The translations under genes were made by a program, and so were the position numbers. Shown here one piece after another: positions 31,409 to 41,158 of a stretch of 64,000 nucleotides of DNA. The notes beneath the pieces were generated by a model that was not told the DNA's origin, searched no databases, and saw only the letters and a program-made list of their open reading frames with translations. How positions within the stretch are numbered: the first letter of the stretch is position 1; every line of letters starts with the position of its first letter. Origin of the DNA: Mesorhizobium loti R88b (GTDB taxonomy: Bacteria; Pseudomonadota; Alphaproteobacteria; Rhizobiales; Rhizobiaceae). The stretch covers positions 3,907,001 through 3,971,000 of the forward strand of contig NZ_CP033367.1 of assembly GCF_013170845.1 (NCBI RefSeq), written 5' to 3'.

Positions 31409-32568
31409 TTGCGGCCGGTTCGGGCAACAGCCAGGCAGGGATGCAATGGGCCGCCATTACCGGCGTGATCGCCACCGTCTCGGTCTTCGCGATCGCGCAG
31501 GGGCTGTCCTATCCGCTGTTGAACTTCATCCTGCAACGCCAGGACGTTTCGCCAGCGATGATCGGCCTGTCGGCGGCGATGACACCGATCGGTTTCATCG
31601 TTTCGTCGCCGCTCATTCCAGCGCTGGCGCGACGGTTCGGGGCAGGGCGCGCGGCGCTCACCTGTGCCGCACTCTCGGCAATCGTGCTGGCGCTGATCGG
31701 CTGGACGCAGAATGTCTACCTCTGGTTTCCGCTGCGCTTCCTGATCGGCGTGGTGACCAATCCGCTCTATGTCTTAAGCGAAATCTGGGTGATCGCTCTG
31801 GCGCCGCCGGCACGGCGCGGGCGCATCATGGGCGTCTATTCGACGATCATCTCGGCCGGCTTCGCCGCCGGACCGCTTTGCCTGCTTGCCGTGGGCACGC
31901 AGGGATGGCCGCCCTTTCTCGTCGGCATTTGCGCCTTCGTCCTGTGCGGCATCTGCCTGGCGTCGGTGCTGTCGCGCCTACCGAAGGTGGACGAGGCCGG
32001 TCACCAGGTTTCCGTCCTGGGCTTCGTGCCGATGGCGTGGCTGCTTTTGTTTGCCGTCATCGTGGCCGCGGGCTTCGAACAGGGGGCGCTGGCCTTGCTG
32101 CCGGTCTATGGCACCCATCACGGCATTGCGGAGGTCCGCATGTCGGCGCTGCTGTCGGTGATGATCGCCGGCAACATCGCCATGCAGGTGCCGCTTGGGC
32201 TGCTGGCGGAGAGGCTTTCCGCGCGTCTGGTGCGACTTGCGTGTGTTGCCTTGACCGTGCTTGGGTGCGGTCTTCTGCCGCTTCTTATCGAGACGCCGCT
32301 GATTTGGCCGATGATCTTCGTCTGGGGCGCGGTTTCCTACGGCATCTACACGATGTCGATCATTGAGCTTGGCCAGCGCTTCACCGGCTCGACACTGGTT
32401 GCCGGCAACGCCGCCTTCTCGCTGATGTGGGGCGTCGGTGGCATAGCCGTGCCGCCGCTGGCTGGTACCGCCATGGACATGCTGGGCGCAAAGGGCCTGC
32501 CGATCACGCTTGGTGTGATGTGCCTGATACTGGCGATTGCGAGTGTTTTTGGCAGCAGATCAGCCTGA
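31405..32568 (+). CDS. MFS transporter, second of a tandem pair
   Basis: A 387-residue major facilitator starting at ATG 31405, overlapping the upstream MFS stop by four bases. It is clearly a paralogue of its neighbour: MIGLSAAMTPIGFIVSS, NPLYVLSEIWVIALAPPARR and FSLMWGVGGIAVPP match equivalent stretches in the first. The pair may form two transporters of different specificity or a heterodimer; full-length tandem MFS pairs of this kind, coupled by overlap, are uncommon. It is convergent with the hypothetical gene at 32574. Confidence 0.87.
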   Translation: MIAAGSGNSQAGMQWAAITGVIATVSVFAIAQGLSYPLLNFILQRQDVSPAMIGLSAAMTPIGFIVSSPLIPALARRFGAGRAALTCAALSAIVLALIGWTQNVYLWFPLRFLIGVVTNPLYVLSEIWVIALAPPARRGRIMGVYSTIISAGFAAGPLCLLAVGTQGWPPFLVGICAFVLCGICLASVLSRLPKVDEAGHQVSVLGFVPMAWLLLFAVIVAAGFEQGALALLPVYGTHHGIAEVRMSALLSVMIAGNIAMQVPLGLLAERLSARLVRLACVALTVLGCGLLPLLIETPLIWPMIFVWGAVSYGIYTMSIIELGQRFTGSTLVAGNAAFSLMWGVGGIAVPPLAGTAMDMLGAKGLPITLGVMCLILAIASVFGSRSA

Positions 32569-32573
32569 GCCTC

Positions 32574-33113
32574 TCATTTGCTTTGCCGTCTGAAAATTGC
32601 CCAGAGGTCACAATCGGCATGGTGTTCTGGCGGGTAATATTTGCTGCGCAGAATCCTTTGAATTTCAACAGCGCGATCAAAGTCTGGGATCAGTCCGACA
32701 TCGGACAGCTCGGAGTTCTCAAATGCTTCTGGAAAGCCACCGCAGTTGGTCAGTGCGCTTGTTGAAACGTCCTGGTCCAGCAGGTCGTAGCCGAGGAACG
32801 CAAATCCGTCCCAGTCAAGTTGGCGCACGTCCGTCGAAGGTCTTCGAATCACGCCAAGGATGTTGACGCCGCTGACATCGGCCAACTCTGAAAGAAGGAA
32901 GTTCAGGTCGACGAAGAAATCGAGCATATAATCTTCGTTCACAATGTGGGGCCAATAGCTGTCCTTTGTGTCTTCAAGAGCGGCGGGGCAAAGCATTGTG
33001 TCGAGTGTGACGACCTCGGTCAGTTGGGTGAGGCCCGACCACTCGACGTATTTGGTCCATCCGGTGCCGTCGGATGGACCAAATCTCTCTTTCGCAATGT
33101 ACAGACGCTGCAC
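32574..33113 (-). CDS. Hypothetical protein, function unknown
   Basis: A 179-residue protein from GTG 33113, chosen because AGGGGG lies six to seven bases before it; the longer frame to 33236 has no protein-like N-terminus. The sequence is acidic and rich in aromatic residues (for example TGWTKYVEWSGLTQLTEV, and PPEHHADCDLWAIF near the end), with no signal peptide or membrane helix. I do not recognise a family. Small acidic soluble proteins of this sort are sometimes immunity proteins, but no toxin gene lies beside it, so that is speculation. Confidence 0.65.
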   Translation of the reverse strand: MQRLYIAKERFGPSDGTGWTKYVEWSGLTQLTEVVTLDTMLCPAALEDTKDSYWPHIVNEDYMLDFFVDLNFLLSELADVSGVNILGVIRRPSTDVRQLDWDGFAFLGYDLLDQDVSTSALTNCGGFPEAFENSELSDVGLIPDFDRAVEIQRILRSKYYPPEHHADCDLWAIFRRQSK

Positions 33114-33265
33114 GCGTTTCCCCCTATGGCGATCGTGGCTCGATAAGGTTTTCGCAGTTGATACGGTATCGCTGGGATCGCTTCTTTCGTGCGTTCCAAT
33201 TGAATTTCGGTAGTGGCATGACGATGTTTGCGACACCGCGCCTTGATGAGTTTACCGGAGACCAT

Positions 33266-35335
33266 ATGACCAAGTCGACTTCACAGACCCCGCCAAATTC
33301 CACGGCTGAAGATCCCTTCCTGTGGCTGGAAGACCGGACCAGCAAACAGTCGCTCGACTGGGTGCATGGCCAGAACGAGATCACGGTTGGGCAATTGCAG
33401 GGCGATCCGTCCTATCAGGCGTCGTTCCAGACGGCGCTCGATTTGATGACGGCCGAGGACAACATTGCCGTCGGCAATGCCATTGGCGGCCACGTCTATA
33501 ATTTCTGGCAGGACAAGACCAATGCGCTCGGCCTGTGGCGCCGCACGACGGTCGCTTCCTACAAGACCGAGAAGCCGGTGTGGGAAACGATCATCGACTT
33601 CGACCAGCTTGCGGCGAAGGAGGGGATCAAATGGGTGTTCAGCGGCGCCAGCCGGCTCTATCCGGACTTCAGCCGCTGCTTGCTGTCGATGTCGCCCGAC
33701 GGTGGTGATGCCAGCGAGATGCGCGAATTCGACATCGAGACCAAGTCGTTCATTGAAGGCGGGTTTCGTGCCCCGGCCTCGAAGTCGGGTTTCAGCTGGC
33801 TGGACAAGGACACGGTCATCGTCTCGGCGGCATTCGAGGAGGCTGACAAGACCGAGTCTGGCTATCCGCGCGTGATCAAGCTCTGGAAGCGCGGCACCAA
33901 GCTGGAAGAAGCGACACCGATCTTCGAGGCCGAAAAGCAGGATCTCGCCGTGGGAGCGGGCGTCGAGTTCGACGGCGACAAGCGCCATCTGTTCCTGGCG
34001 CGAACGCTCAATTTCTTCGCATCGCATAGCTTCCTGCATCTCCCGTCGGGTGAAAACAGGCGCATCCCGCTGCCTGACGACGTCACCGATACGGCGCTTT
34101 TCAAGGACCAACTGGTGTTCGGGGTGCGCACGCCCTGGACAGCGCCGGACGGTACGGCGTGCCAGCCGGACGGGCTCTATTCGCTCGATTTCGCGCACTG
34201 GATCGAAACAGGCAGTTTTGGCGCCATCGAAACCCTGTTCGCGCCGGCGTATCGCGTGTCGATCGCTGGCATTGCCCGCACGCAGGACCGGCTGTTCATC
34301 AGCCTGATGGACAATGTGCGCGGCAAGGTCATTGTCTGCCAGCGCAAGGACGGCGCCTGGTCGATGAAACCGGTAGCGTTGCCTGAAAACGGCACTGTCG
34401 GTATCAGCCATGCCGAGCACTTTGGTTCCAGCGTGTCGTTCTCCTTCACAGATTTCCTGACGCCGAGCTCTATCATCTGGTCGGATGATGATGGCGAGAC
34501 ACTCGCCACCGTGAAGTCGCAGCCGGCGCGTTTCGATGCCGCGCCGCTGATCTCCGAGCAGTTCGAGGCACGCTCGAAGGACGGGACGATGATCCCTTAT
34601 TTCGTCGTCAGGCGACGCGATCAGAAGGGGCCGGTGCCGACGCTGCTCTATGGCTATGGCGGCTTCGAAGTGCCGCTGCTGCCCGGCTATGCCGGCGTGC
34701 GCGGCAGGCTGTGGCTGGAGAAGGGCAATGCCTATGTGCAGGCCTGTATCCGCGGCGGCGGCGAGTTCGGCCCGGCCTGGCATCAGGCGGCGTTGAAAGG
34801 CAATCGCCAGAACGGTTTTGACGATTTTGCCGCGGTGGCGCAGGACGTCGTCAGGCGCGGCATTGCCACGGCTCAATCGCTCGGCATCCAGGGCGGCTCG
34901 AATGGCGGTCTGCTGACCGGCGTTTCCCTGACGCAGCATCCGGAGCTTTTCGGCGCCGTCATCATCGAGGTGCCGCTGCTCGACATGCTGCGCTACACGC
35001 AATTGCCGCCCGGCGCGTCGTGGATGGCCGAATATGGCGATCCGTCAAAGCCGGAAGACGCCGCGTGGCTTTCCGCTTATTCGCCCTATCAGCATGTCGA
35101 GGCTGATGTCGCCTATCCATCGGTGCTGCTGACAACGTCGACCGCCGATGACCGGGTCCATCCCGGCCATGCGCGCAAGATGGCGGCCCGCTTGCAGGAG
35201 GCGGGGCATGAAAAGACGCTGTTCTTCGAGGAGACGGAAGGCGGACATGGCGGCCGCGGCGACCGTCGCCCGCAAGCGGCGCAGACGGCGATGAAGTATG
35301 TGTTCCTGCAGCGGGCGCTGGCCGCCAAGGCATAG
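33266..35335 (+). CDS. Prolyl oligopeptidase family serine peptidase (S9A)
   Basis: A 689-residue enzyme with an N-terminal beta-propeller (about residues 70-410) and a C-terminal alpha/beta hydrolase domain. The nucleophile is Ser545 in GGSNGG; the DDRVHPGHA and EGGHGG segments supply the Asp and His661 of the triad. The start ATG 33266 follows GGAG. Members cut short peptides after proline or related residues in the cytoplasm. It is near normal length for the family and stands alone. Confidence 0.92.
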   Translation: MTKSTSQTPPNSTAEDPFLWLEDRTSKQSLDWVHGQNEITVGQLQGDPSYQASFQTALDLMTAEDNIAVGNAIGGHVYNFWQDKTNALGLWRRTTVASYKTEKPVWETIIDFDQLAAKEGIKWVFSGASRLYPDFSRCLLSMSPDGGDASEMREFDIETKSFIEGGFRAPASKSGFSWLDKDTVIVSAAFEEADKTESGYPRVIKLWKRGTKLEEATPIFEAEKQDLAVGAGVEFDGDKRHLFLARTLNFFASHSFLHLPSGENRRIPLPDDVTDTALFKDQLVFGVRTPWTAPDGTACQPDGLYSLDFAHWIETGSFGAIETLFAPAYRVSIAGIARTQDRLFISLMDNVRGKVIVCQRKDGAWSMKPVALPENGTVGISHAEHFGSSVSFSFTDFLTPSSIIWSDDDGETLATVKSQPARFDAAPLISEQFEARSKDGTMIPYFVVRRRDQKGPVPTLLYGYGGFEVPLLPGYAGVRGRLWLEKGNAYVQACIRGGGEFGPAWHQAALKGNRQNGFDDFAAVAQDVVRRGIATAQSLGIQGGSNGGLLTGVSLTQHPELFGAVIIEVPLLDMLRYTQLPPGASWMAEYGDPSKPEDAAWLSAYSPYQHVEADVAYPSVLLTTSTADDRVHPGHARKMAARLQEAGHEKTLFFEETEGGHGGRGDRRPQAAQTAMKYVFLQRALAAKA

Positions 35336-35579
35336 ACCTATTCCGTCATGTGCCAAGCAAAGGGTGGTTCACCTCGGCCAGCCTTTGCTCTAAGGTGCCG
35401 GCCATGGCTCCTGCTACGACCTTTGTCTGCACGTTCGGGGTCGCGGTGACACCGTCACCGCGCACGCTGCGCGCGGAGCTTTTGCGGCTGTGCGCCCGCA
35501 TCGGCTATTCGCCACCTGCCTGCCTCTGACGAATGCGCCCCGGCATCGCCGGAATGATTTCAGAGGAAAGATCAGAGAC

Positions 35580-36959
35580 ATGACCTATCAGAATTATTCG
35601 CTGAAGCAGCTTCAGCAGATTGACGCCGCGCACCATCTTCATCCCTTCACCGATCACAAGGAACTGCGTGAGGCCGGGTCACGCATCATCACCCATGCCA
35701 ACGGCCCGTTCATCTACGATTCCGAAGGGGCTGAAATCCTCGACGGCATGGCCGGGCTGTGGTGCGTCAACATCGGCTATGGTCGTGACGAACTGGCCGA
35801 GGCCGCTTACGCCCAGATGAAGGAACTGCCTTACTATAATTCCTTCTTCAAATGCTCGACGCCGACGCCTGTGCTGCTGTCCAAGAAGCTGGCCGAGATC
35901 GCGCCGAAGCACGTCAACCAGGTATTCTATGGCTCCTCCGGTTCGGAAGCCAACGACACGGCGCTGCGCCTAGTACGGCATTACTGGGTGCTGGAAGGCA
36001 AGCCGGAAAAGAACCGCATCATCTCGCGCAAGATGGCCTATCACGGCTCGACCGTCGCCGGCACGTCGCTTGGCGGCATGGATGGCATGCACAAGCAGCT
36101 CAATGGGGCGGTACCCAACATCGTCCATGTGATGATGCCCTATGCCTATGAACTGGCGCTGCCCGGCGAAAGCGATCATGATTTCGGCCTGCGCGCGGCC
36201 AAGGCCGTCGAGGACGCGATCCTCGAAGCCGGCGCCGACAAGGTCGCGGCGTTCATCGGCGAGCCGGTGATGGGGGCGGGGGGTGTGAAGATACCGCCGG
36301 CCGGCTACTGGCCGGAGGTGCAGCGCATCTGCCGTAAATATGATGTGCTTCTGATGCTCGACGAGGTCATCACCGGCTATGGCCGCACCGGCGAGTGGTT
36401 CGCCGCGCAGACACTCGGCATCGAGCCGGACACCATCACCACGGCCAAGGCGCTGACCTCGGGTTATCAACCGCTGTCTGCCTTGCTGGTCGGCGACCGC
36501 ATCGCCTCGACACTGGTCGAGAAGGGCGGCGAGTTCAACCACGGCTACACCTATTCCGGCCATCCGGTCGCCTGTGCCGTGGCGTTGAAGAACCTGGAGA
36601 TCATCGAGCAGGAGGGTCTGGTCGACCGCGTCAGGAATGACACCGGGCCTTATTTCGCCAAGGCCCTGCAGGAGCGCATCGCCGGGCATGATCTGGTTGG
36701 CGAGGTGCGTTCGATCGGCCTGATGGGCGCGATCGAGATCGTCAAGGACAAGGCGAGCAAGGAACGGTTCCTGCCGTCGGGAAGTGCGGCGGTTGTTGTG
36801 CGCGACCATGCGATCGCCAATGGCATGATGCTGCGCGCCACCGGTGACACGATGATCCTGTCGCCGCCGCTGATCTGGACCCGCGACACGATCGACATGG
36901 CCTGCGAGCGCATCGGCAAGGCGCTGGATCTGGCCCAGGCCGATCTGCGCAAGCGCTAG
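35580..36959 (+). CDS. Class III aminotransferase (omega-amino acid:pyruvate type)
   Basis: A 459-residue PLP enzyme of fold type I, class III. The PLP-binding Lys290 lies in TTAKALTSGYQPLSA, preceded by the LMLDEVITGYGRTGEWF motif with the Asp that contacts the pyridine ring. The start ATG 35580 follows AGAGG. This branch usually moves amino groups from omega-amino acids or amines to pyruvate. The frame extending upstream to 35490 has no family-like sequence. No dedicated transporter is adjacent. Confidence 0.9.
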   Translation: MTYQNYSLKQLQQIDAAHHLHPFTDHKELREAGSRIITHANGPFIYDSEGAEILDGMAGLWCVNIGYGRDELAEAAYAQMKELPYYNSFFKCSTPTPVLLSKKLAEIAPKHVNQVFYGSSGSEANDTALRLVRHYWVLEGKPEKNRIISRKMAYHGSTVAGTSLGGMDGMHKQLNGAVPNIVHVMMPYAYELALPGESDHDFGLRAAKAVEDAILEAGADKVAAFIGEPVMGAGGVKIPPAGYWPEVQRICRKYDVLLMLDEVITGYGRTGEWFAAQTLGIEPDTITTAKALTSGYQPLSALLVGDRIASTLVEKGGEFNHGYTYSGHPVACAVALKNLEIIEQEGLVDRVRNDTGPYFAKALQERIAGHDLVGEVRSIGLMGAIEIVKDKASKERFLPSGSAAVVVRDHAIANGMMLRATGDTMILSPPLIWTRDTIDMACERIGKALDLAQADLRKR

Positions 36960-36971
36960 GAGCGAACCTCG

Positions 36972-37002
36972 ACCGGGCGTTTCCTCGATGGAAATGCCCG
37001 GT
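36972..37002 (+). terminator. Hairpin after the aminotransferase gene
   Basis: ACCGGGCGTTTCC pairs with GGAAATGCCCGGT (12 of 13, one G-U) around TCGAT, 13 bases past the stop codon. There is no T-run, so it may mark RNA 3' end processing rather than a classical terminator. Confidence 0.5.
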
Positions 37003-37100
37003 CTGGAGAAAGATGCTGTCGTCCTAGGGAACGAATTCCACTCGCGGCGCGTAGTGTGTCAGGCAGCGGCCGAGTCGGCCGCGACAAGGGGTTTGTTTCC

Positions 37101-37466
37101 ATGAAAAAGATCGTCAAGAGCCGACGCGTGCAAGACGCGGCCAGCATCGGCGCGGACCTGATGCTGGCGCCGCTGGTGGCGATGATGCGTCTGCCGCTTA
37201 TGGCCAAGGATGCCGGCAGCAATCAGCCTTGGGGTACCGAGACGGCCCGCGCGGTCAATGAGAAGACCGCCGCGATGGCCGAAGGGGCGTTCGCGGCGCA
37301 AATGTCTGTCCTGCAGTCGGCATCGCGTTTCTGGCCTGAGGTTCTGTCCGGCCGCACACCGTCGCTGTTCAACGGCGTCGCGGCTGAACGGTCGATCAGC
37401 GCCGCGCTGAAGCCGGCCAGCCGCGCGGTGAAGGCGAATTTTCGCCGGCTTTCAAACAAGGCCTGA
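37101..37466 (+). CDS. Small hypothetical protein
   Basis: A 121-residue protein from ATG 37101, preceded by AAGGGG. It is basic and helical with many alanines (AEGAFAAQMSVLQSASRFWP), without signal peptide or membrane helix. The overall look is somewhat like small phasin-type proteins that coat storage granules, but the similarity is not strong enough to assign. It is followed by a membrane protein of the Coa1 type after about 115 bases. Confidence 0.65.
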   Translation: MKKIVKSRRVQDAASIGADLMLAPLVAMMRLPLMAKDAGSNQPWGTETARAVNEKTAAMAEGAFAAQMSVLQSASRFWPEVLSGRTPSLFNGVAAERSISAALKPASRAVKANFRRLSNKA

Positions 37467-37581
37467 TGAGGTTTGCAGGCACTGCATTGTGCCGATGCCG
37501 GAACGCGACGGAATTTTGATTTTGCGTATTGTCGAATTCATACGCTAGAACCGATCGGTATGCGCACCGATGGGGGACATC

Positions 37582-38226
37582 ATGGCCGGACAACCGCTCA
37601 ACCAGCCGGCTGAAATTCCAGCCGGACTCGACCGCTGGAACTGGGGTGCCTTTTTCCTCAACTGGATCTGGGGCATCGGCAACAGCACCTTCATCGCGTT
37701 GCTGGCGCTGATCCCCATCGTCAACCTCATCATGATCTTCGTGCTGGGCGCGCGCGGCAGCCGCTGGGCCTGGCAGAACCGTGCATGGCGCGACGCGGAA
37801 CATTTTCGCAGGACGCAACGCAATTGGGCGATCGCCGGGCTGGTCGTCTGGGTGGTCGGGATCGGCGGCTGTGCGGCAACCGTCGGCAGCATACCTTATG
37901 TCCTGAAAGGCAGCGATGCCTACCACATGACGATGGACAAGCTGCGCGCCGACGATCGTGTCAAGGCTGCTCTCGGCGACGGCGTAACCGACGGTTTCTG
38001 GGTCGGTGGCAGTCTCAACGTCAATGCCAATGGAGCGGGCAGCGCGCAGTTCAGCATCCCGGTTCACGGCGCCAAGGCAAAGGGCACCGCGTACTCGACC
38101 GCGATCAGAACGGCGGGGACGTGGAGCCTGCGCCTGGTTGTCGTCAAGGTGGATGGCGTCGACGCGCCGATCGTACTGCTCAACGAGGATCACGTTCCGA
38201 TCCCGAATGCGGCGATCGGGATATAG
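37582..38226 (+). CDS. Coa1/Tim21-like membrane protein
   Basis: A 214-residue (from ATG 37582; 37570 is an alternative) membrane protein. Residues about 30-60 and 80-105 form hydrophobic segments (WNWGAFFLNWIWGIGNST, then AIAGLVVWVVGIGGCAAT). The remainder (about 105-214) resembles the Coa1/Tim21 domain, which in mitochondria assists cytochrome c oxidase assembly; bacterial members are common but poorly known. A GGGGG stretch precedes the start. Confidence 0.7.
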   Translation: MAGQPLNQPAEIPAGLDRWNWGAFFLNWIWGIGNSTFIALLALIPIVNLIMIFVLGARGSRWAWQNRAWRDAEHFRRTQRNWAIAGLVVWVVGIGGCAATVGSIPYVLKGSDAYHMTMDKLRADDRVKAALGDGVTDGFWVGGSLNVNANGAGSAQFSIPVHGAKAKGTAYSTAIRTAGTWSLRLVVVKVDGVDAPIVLLNEDHVPIPNAAIGI

Positions 38227-38418
38227 CAGGGCAAAACGCAACACTACGTTGGCTCTGCCGGGGTGGCGGTCGGCTGTCCGGCGAGCATCGTGGCCCAACG
38301 GCCCGGTGATTGGTGCTGCGCTCCAGGCAAGGAAATGTGCTGAAAAGCCAGGCGCTGTCTGGCACTATACACACGCGTCCAGTTGGATCCGGGGCATTTC
38401 AAACGAGGGCATGCGCAT

Positions 38419-40854
38419 ATGGTGAGTTCCGTCCGTGCGGTGGTGGTCGGTGGCGGCTGCGTGGGCGCCGGCATTCTCTACGGCCTGGCAAAGCGCGGCT
38501 GGACCGATGTGGCACTGCTGGAGCGGACGCAGCTCACGGCTGGTTCGACATGGCATGCCGCGGGGCTCATCCCCTCTTACGCGCGCAGCCGCAATGTCGG
38601 CCGCATGATCGCCCGGTCAATCGAAATCTACGAGGGCCTGGAGGCCGAGACCGGCCAGAAGGTCGGCTGGCACAAATGCGGCCAACTGCGCATCGCCAAC
38701 ACGCGCGACCGGCTCGACGAGTACAGAAGCTATATGGACGTCGCCGAGGTCCAGGGTGTGCGCGCCCGGATCGTATCGCCCGCGGAGGCGCGTGAGATCT
38801 GGCCGCTGCTCGACAACAACAGCATGCTGGGCGCCCTCTACCATCCCGATGACGGTCACATTGCACCGGCTGATGTCACCCAGGCCATGGCCAAGGGCGC
38901 GCGCGATCTCGGCGCGAAGATCCATCTTGGCACCGAAGTCGTGGGTTTCGAGCGGATGGCGAGCGGCGAATGGAAGGTGAAGACCACCCGCGGCGACTTC
39001 GTTTGCGAACACGTCATCCTTGCAACCGGCAACTACGCACGCCAGACAGGCGCCATGCTGGGTCTGGATATTCCGGCGATCCCCATCCTGCATCAGTACT
39101 GGATCACCGAAGCGGTTCCGGAGGTTGTGGAACGCAAGCGGCTTGGTCTTCCGGAGATGCCGATCCTCAGGGACGAGGGTTACGAGGGCTATCTGCGCGA
39201 AGAAGGCGACGGGCTGATGTTCGGCCCCTATGAGCGGACCGAACAGCTCAAGCTGTTCGCCGAAAACGGCGTCCCGGAATGGTTCGGCGCCGATCTGCTG
39301 GACGAGGATTTCGACGCCGTGTCCTGGAACTGGGAGCGCGCGACCGAACTGGTCCCCGCGCTCGGGCGCGCCGGCATCAAGCGCAATGTGCGCGGACCTT
39401 TCCAGATGACGGCCGATGAGCTGCCGCTGATGGGGCAGGCGTGGGGCCTGGAGAATGTCTGGTTGGCCGAAGGGGTGCCCGGGGGCATCCTTTGGGGCGG
39501 AGCGATCGGCTATTACCTCTCCGAGCGGATCGTGGAGGGCGGCAACAGCATCGACACGGCAGAGCTCGATCCCCGCCGGTTCGGCCACTATGCCAACAAG
39601 AACTGGACCCGGGCAAAGGTCAGGGAAGCCTGGGGTACCCACGCCGCGCAGCACTATCCAGGCCAGGACATGCCGGCGGCGCGACCGCAGAAGACGGCGC
39701 CGTCCTATAATCGCCTGAGCCAGCTCGGCGCGGTATGGGATGTGTTGAACGGCTGGGAGATGCCGAGCTGGTTTGCGCCCAAAGGTGTCGAAGCGCGCAA
39801 CGTCTACAGCTGGCGCTGGACTGCCAAGGGGAATTACGTCGGCAAGGAGGTCCGGGCTGTCCGCCAGGCCGCCGGGCTGGTCGAGATGACGCCAATGACC
39901 AAGTTCGAGGTCAGCGGGCCGGGCGCCGGCGACTGGCTCGACGCAATCCTGGCCAACAAGTTGCCGCGCCCCGGGTGTGTCGCCCTTGCCCATCATTTGA
40001 CACCGGCCGGTGGCGTGCAGGCGGAGTATGTGGTGGCACGGCTGCAGAACGACCTGTTCTATCTCATATCGACGCCGCGGGCCGAACGCTGGAACCTTGA
40101 CGATTTGAGCCGGCTGCTGCCGAAGGACGGCAGCGTGCAGCTGCGCAATGTCACCGATGATCGCGGCAGCTTCACAATCGTTGGGCCGAAGGCGCGCGAC
40201 ATATTGCAGCCGCTGACGGAGATCGACCTTTCCAACGAAGCCTTTTCATGGTTCGGGGTGCAGTCCGGCACCGTCGGCATGGCCAGCGATGTGCGGCTGC
40301 TGCGCGTCAATTATAGCGGCGAACTCGGATGGGAACTCTACCACCCGCTCTGCTATCAGCGGCACTTGCTGGACGCACTCCTGGCGTCGGGAGAAGCGCA
40401 CGGGCTGAGGCTGGTCGGACTTCAAGCGCTGGAATCGCTGCGTCTCGATAAATCCTACCGGGCCATGTATCGCGATATGAATCTCGAGATATCAGCCTGG
40501 GAAAGCGGCCTCGACCGTTTCATCAGCCTCGACAAGGGGGATTTCATCGGCCGGGCGGCACTGGTCGCAAAACAGAAACAAGGGACACGCCGGATCGCCA
40601 CACTGTCGATCGATACGGATGGTGCGAGCGCATTCGCCTTCGAGGGCGTTTACCACCAAGGCAAGCTAGTCGGCCACGTCACGTCGGCGGGCTACTCCTA
40701 TACTTTCGGTCACGACATCGCACTCGCGCTGCTGCCGCTGGACCTTGTATCGCCAGGTACCGAGCTCGAGGTTTCGATTCTCGGCGAGCGCCGTGCGGCA
40801 AAGGTGATCGCCGACTCGCCCTATGATCCGGAAGGCGCCCGCGGGCGCCTGTAA
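38419..40854 (+). CDS. FAD-dependent oxidoreductase fused to GcvT, second copy
   Basis: An 811-residue relative of the 23562-26144 enzyme. The FAD domain has GGGCVGAG (residues 11-18) and STWHAAG with His46 in the position used for covalent FAD attachment. The C-terminal half contains the GcvT folate domain (for example RDILQPLTEIDLSNEAF and NYSGELGWELYHPL). ATG 38419, preceded by GAGGG, was chosen over an upstream start. It probably oxidises N-methylated glycine derivatives (dimethylglycine, sarcosine) and passes the one-carbon unit to tetrahydrofolate. It stands alone, away from the mttB operon. Confidence 0.9.
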   Translation: MVSSVRAVVVGGGCVGAGILYGLAKRGWTDVALLERTQLTAGSTWHAAGLIPSYARSRNVGRMIARSIEIYEGLEAETGQKVGWHKCGQLRIANTRDRLDEYRSYMDVAEVQGVRARIVSPAEAREIWPLLDNNSMLGALYHPDDGHIAPADVTQAMAKGARDLGAKIHLGTEVVGFERMASGEWKVKTTRGDFVCEHVILATGNYARQTGAMLGLDIPAIPILHQYWITEAVPEVVERKRLGLPEMPILRDEGYEGYLREEGDGLMFGPYERTEQLKLFAENGVPEWFGADLLDEDFDAVSWNWERATELVPALGRAGIKRNVRGPFQMTADELPLMGQAWGLENVWLAEGVPGGILWGGAIGYYLSERIVEGGNSIDTAELDPRRFGHYANKNWTRAKVREAWGTHAAQHYPGQDMPAARPQKTAPSYNRLSQLGAVWDVLNGWEMPSWFAPKGVEARNVYSWRWTAKGNYVGKEVRAVRQAAGLVEMTPMTKFEVSGPGAGDWLDAILANKLPRPGCVALAHHLTPAGGVQAEYVVARLQNDLFYLISTPRAERWNLDDLSRLLPKDGSVQLRNVTDDRGSFTIVGPKARDILQPLTEIDLSNEAFSWFGVQSGTVGMASDVRLLRVNYSGELGWELYHPLCYQRHLLDALLASGEAHGLRLVGLQALESLRLDKSYRAMYRDMNLEISAWESGLDRFISLDKGDFIGRAALVAKQKQGTRRIATLSIDTDGASAFAFEGVYHQGKLVGHVTSAGYSYTFGHDIALALLPLDLVSPGTELEVSILGERRAAKVIADSPYDPEGARGRL

Positions 40855-41158
40855 GGGCATCCCGGAGCACATTCATCCGGGTTAAACGCGGTTGTGCGGG
40901 GCGAAAATGCAAAAACCGCGCTCCATCGGGAACGCGGCTTTGCCAGATACGCATGGCGCTTCGCTACTCGAACACTTGCGAAACTAACGGGCTCCGGTAC
41001 GCGAGACCTGATCCGGAGCGCCGGGCGGATGCGATATGTCCGCCTCGCAGTCCATTTTATAGGGACATCGTTACCGCCGAGTTATCGAGAGCTTAAGCAA
41101 ATCTAAATTTGGCGATTTTCTCGCAAGACAGGCGTAAAAACCCAATTGTATTAGCAAC
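40855..41158. other. Intergenic stretch between convergent genes
   Basis: These 304 bases hold no supported gene. The left part has a terminator hairpin (40911-40940); the right part is relatively AT-rich (TATCGAGAGCTTAAGC and TTTGGCGATTTTCTCGC) with no feature I can name. Confidence 0.7.
40911..40940 (-). terminator. Terminator between the convergent dehydrogenase and mmsB genes
   Basis: CCGCGCTCC pairs with GGAACGCGG (8 of 9, one G-U) around ATCG. On the minus strand it is followed by five T, and on the plus strand by CTTTG, so it probably serves mainly the minus-strand mmsB transcript. Confidence 0.6.

Noticed and set aside
33074..33265. An N-terminal extension of the prolyl oligopeptidase
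   Set aside because: Its sequence is unlike the family and overlaps the start of the divergent orphan gene; ATG 33266 has a GGAG site and gives the usual length.
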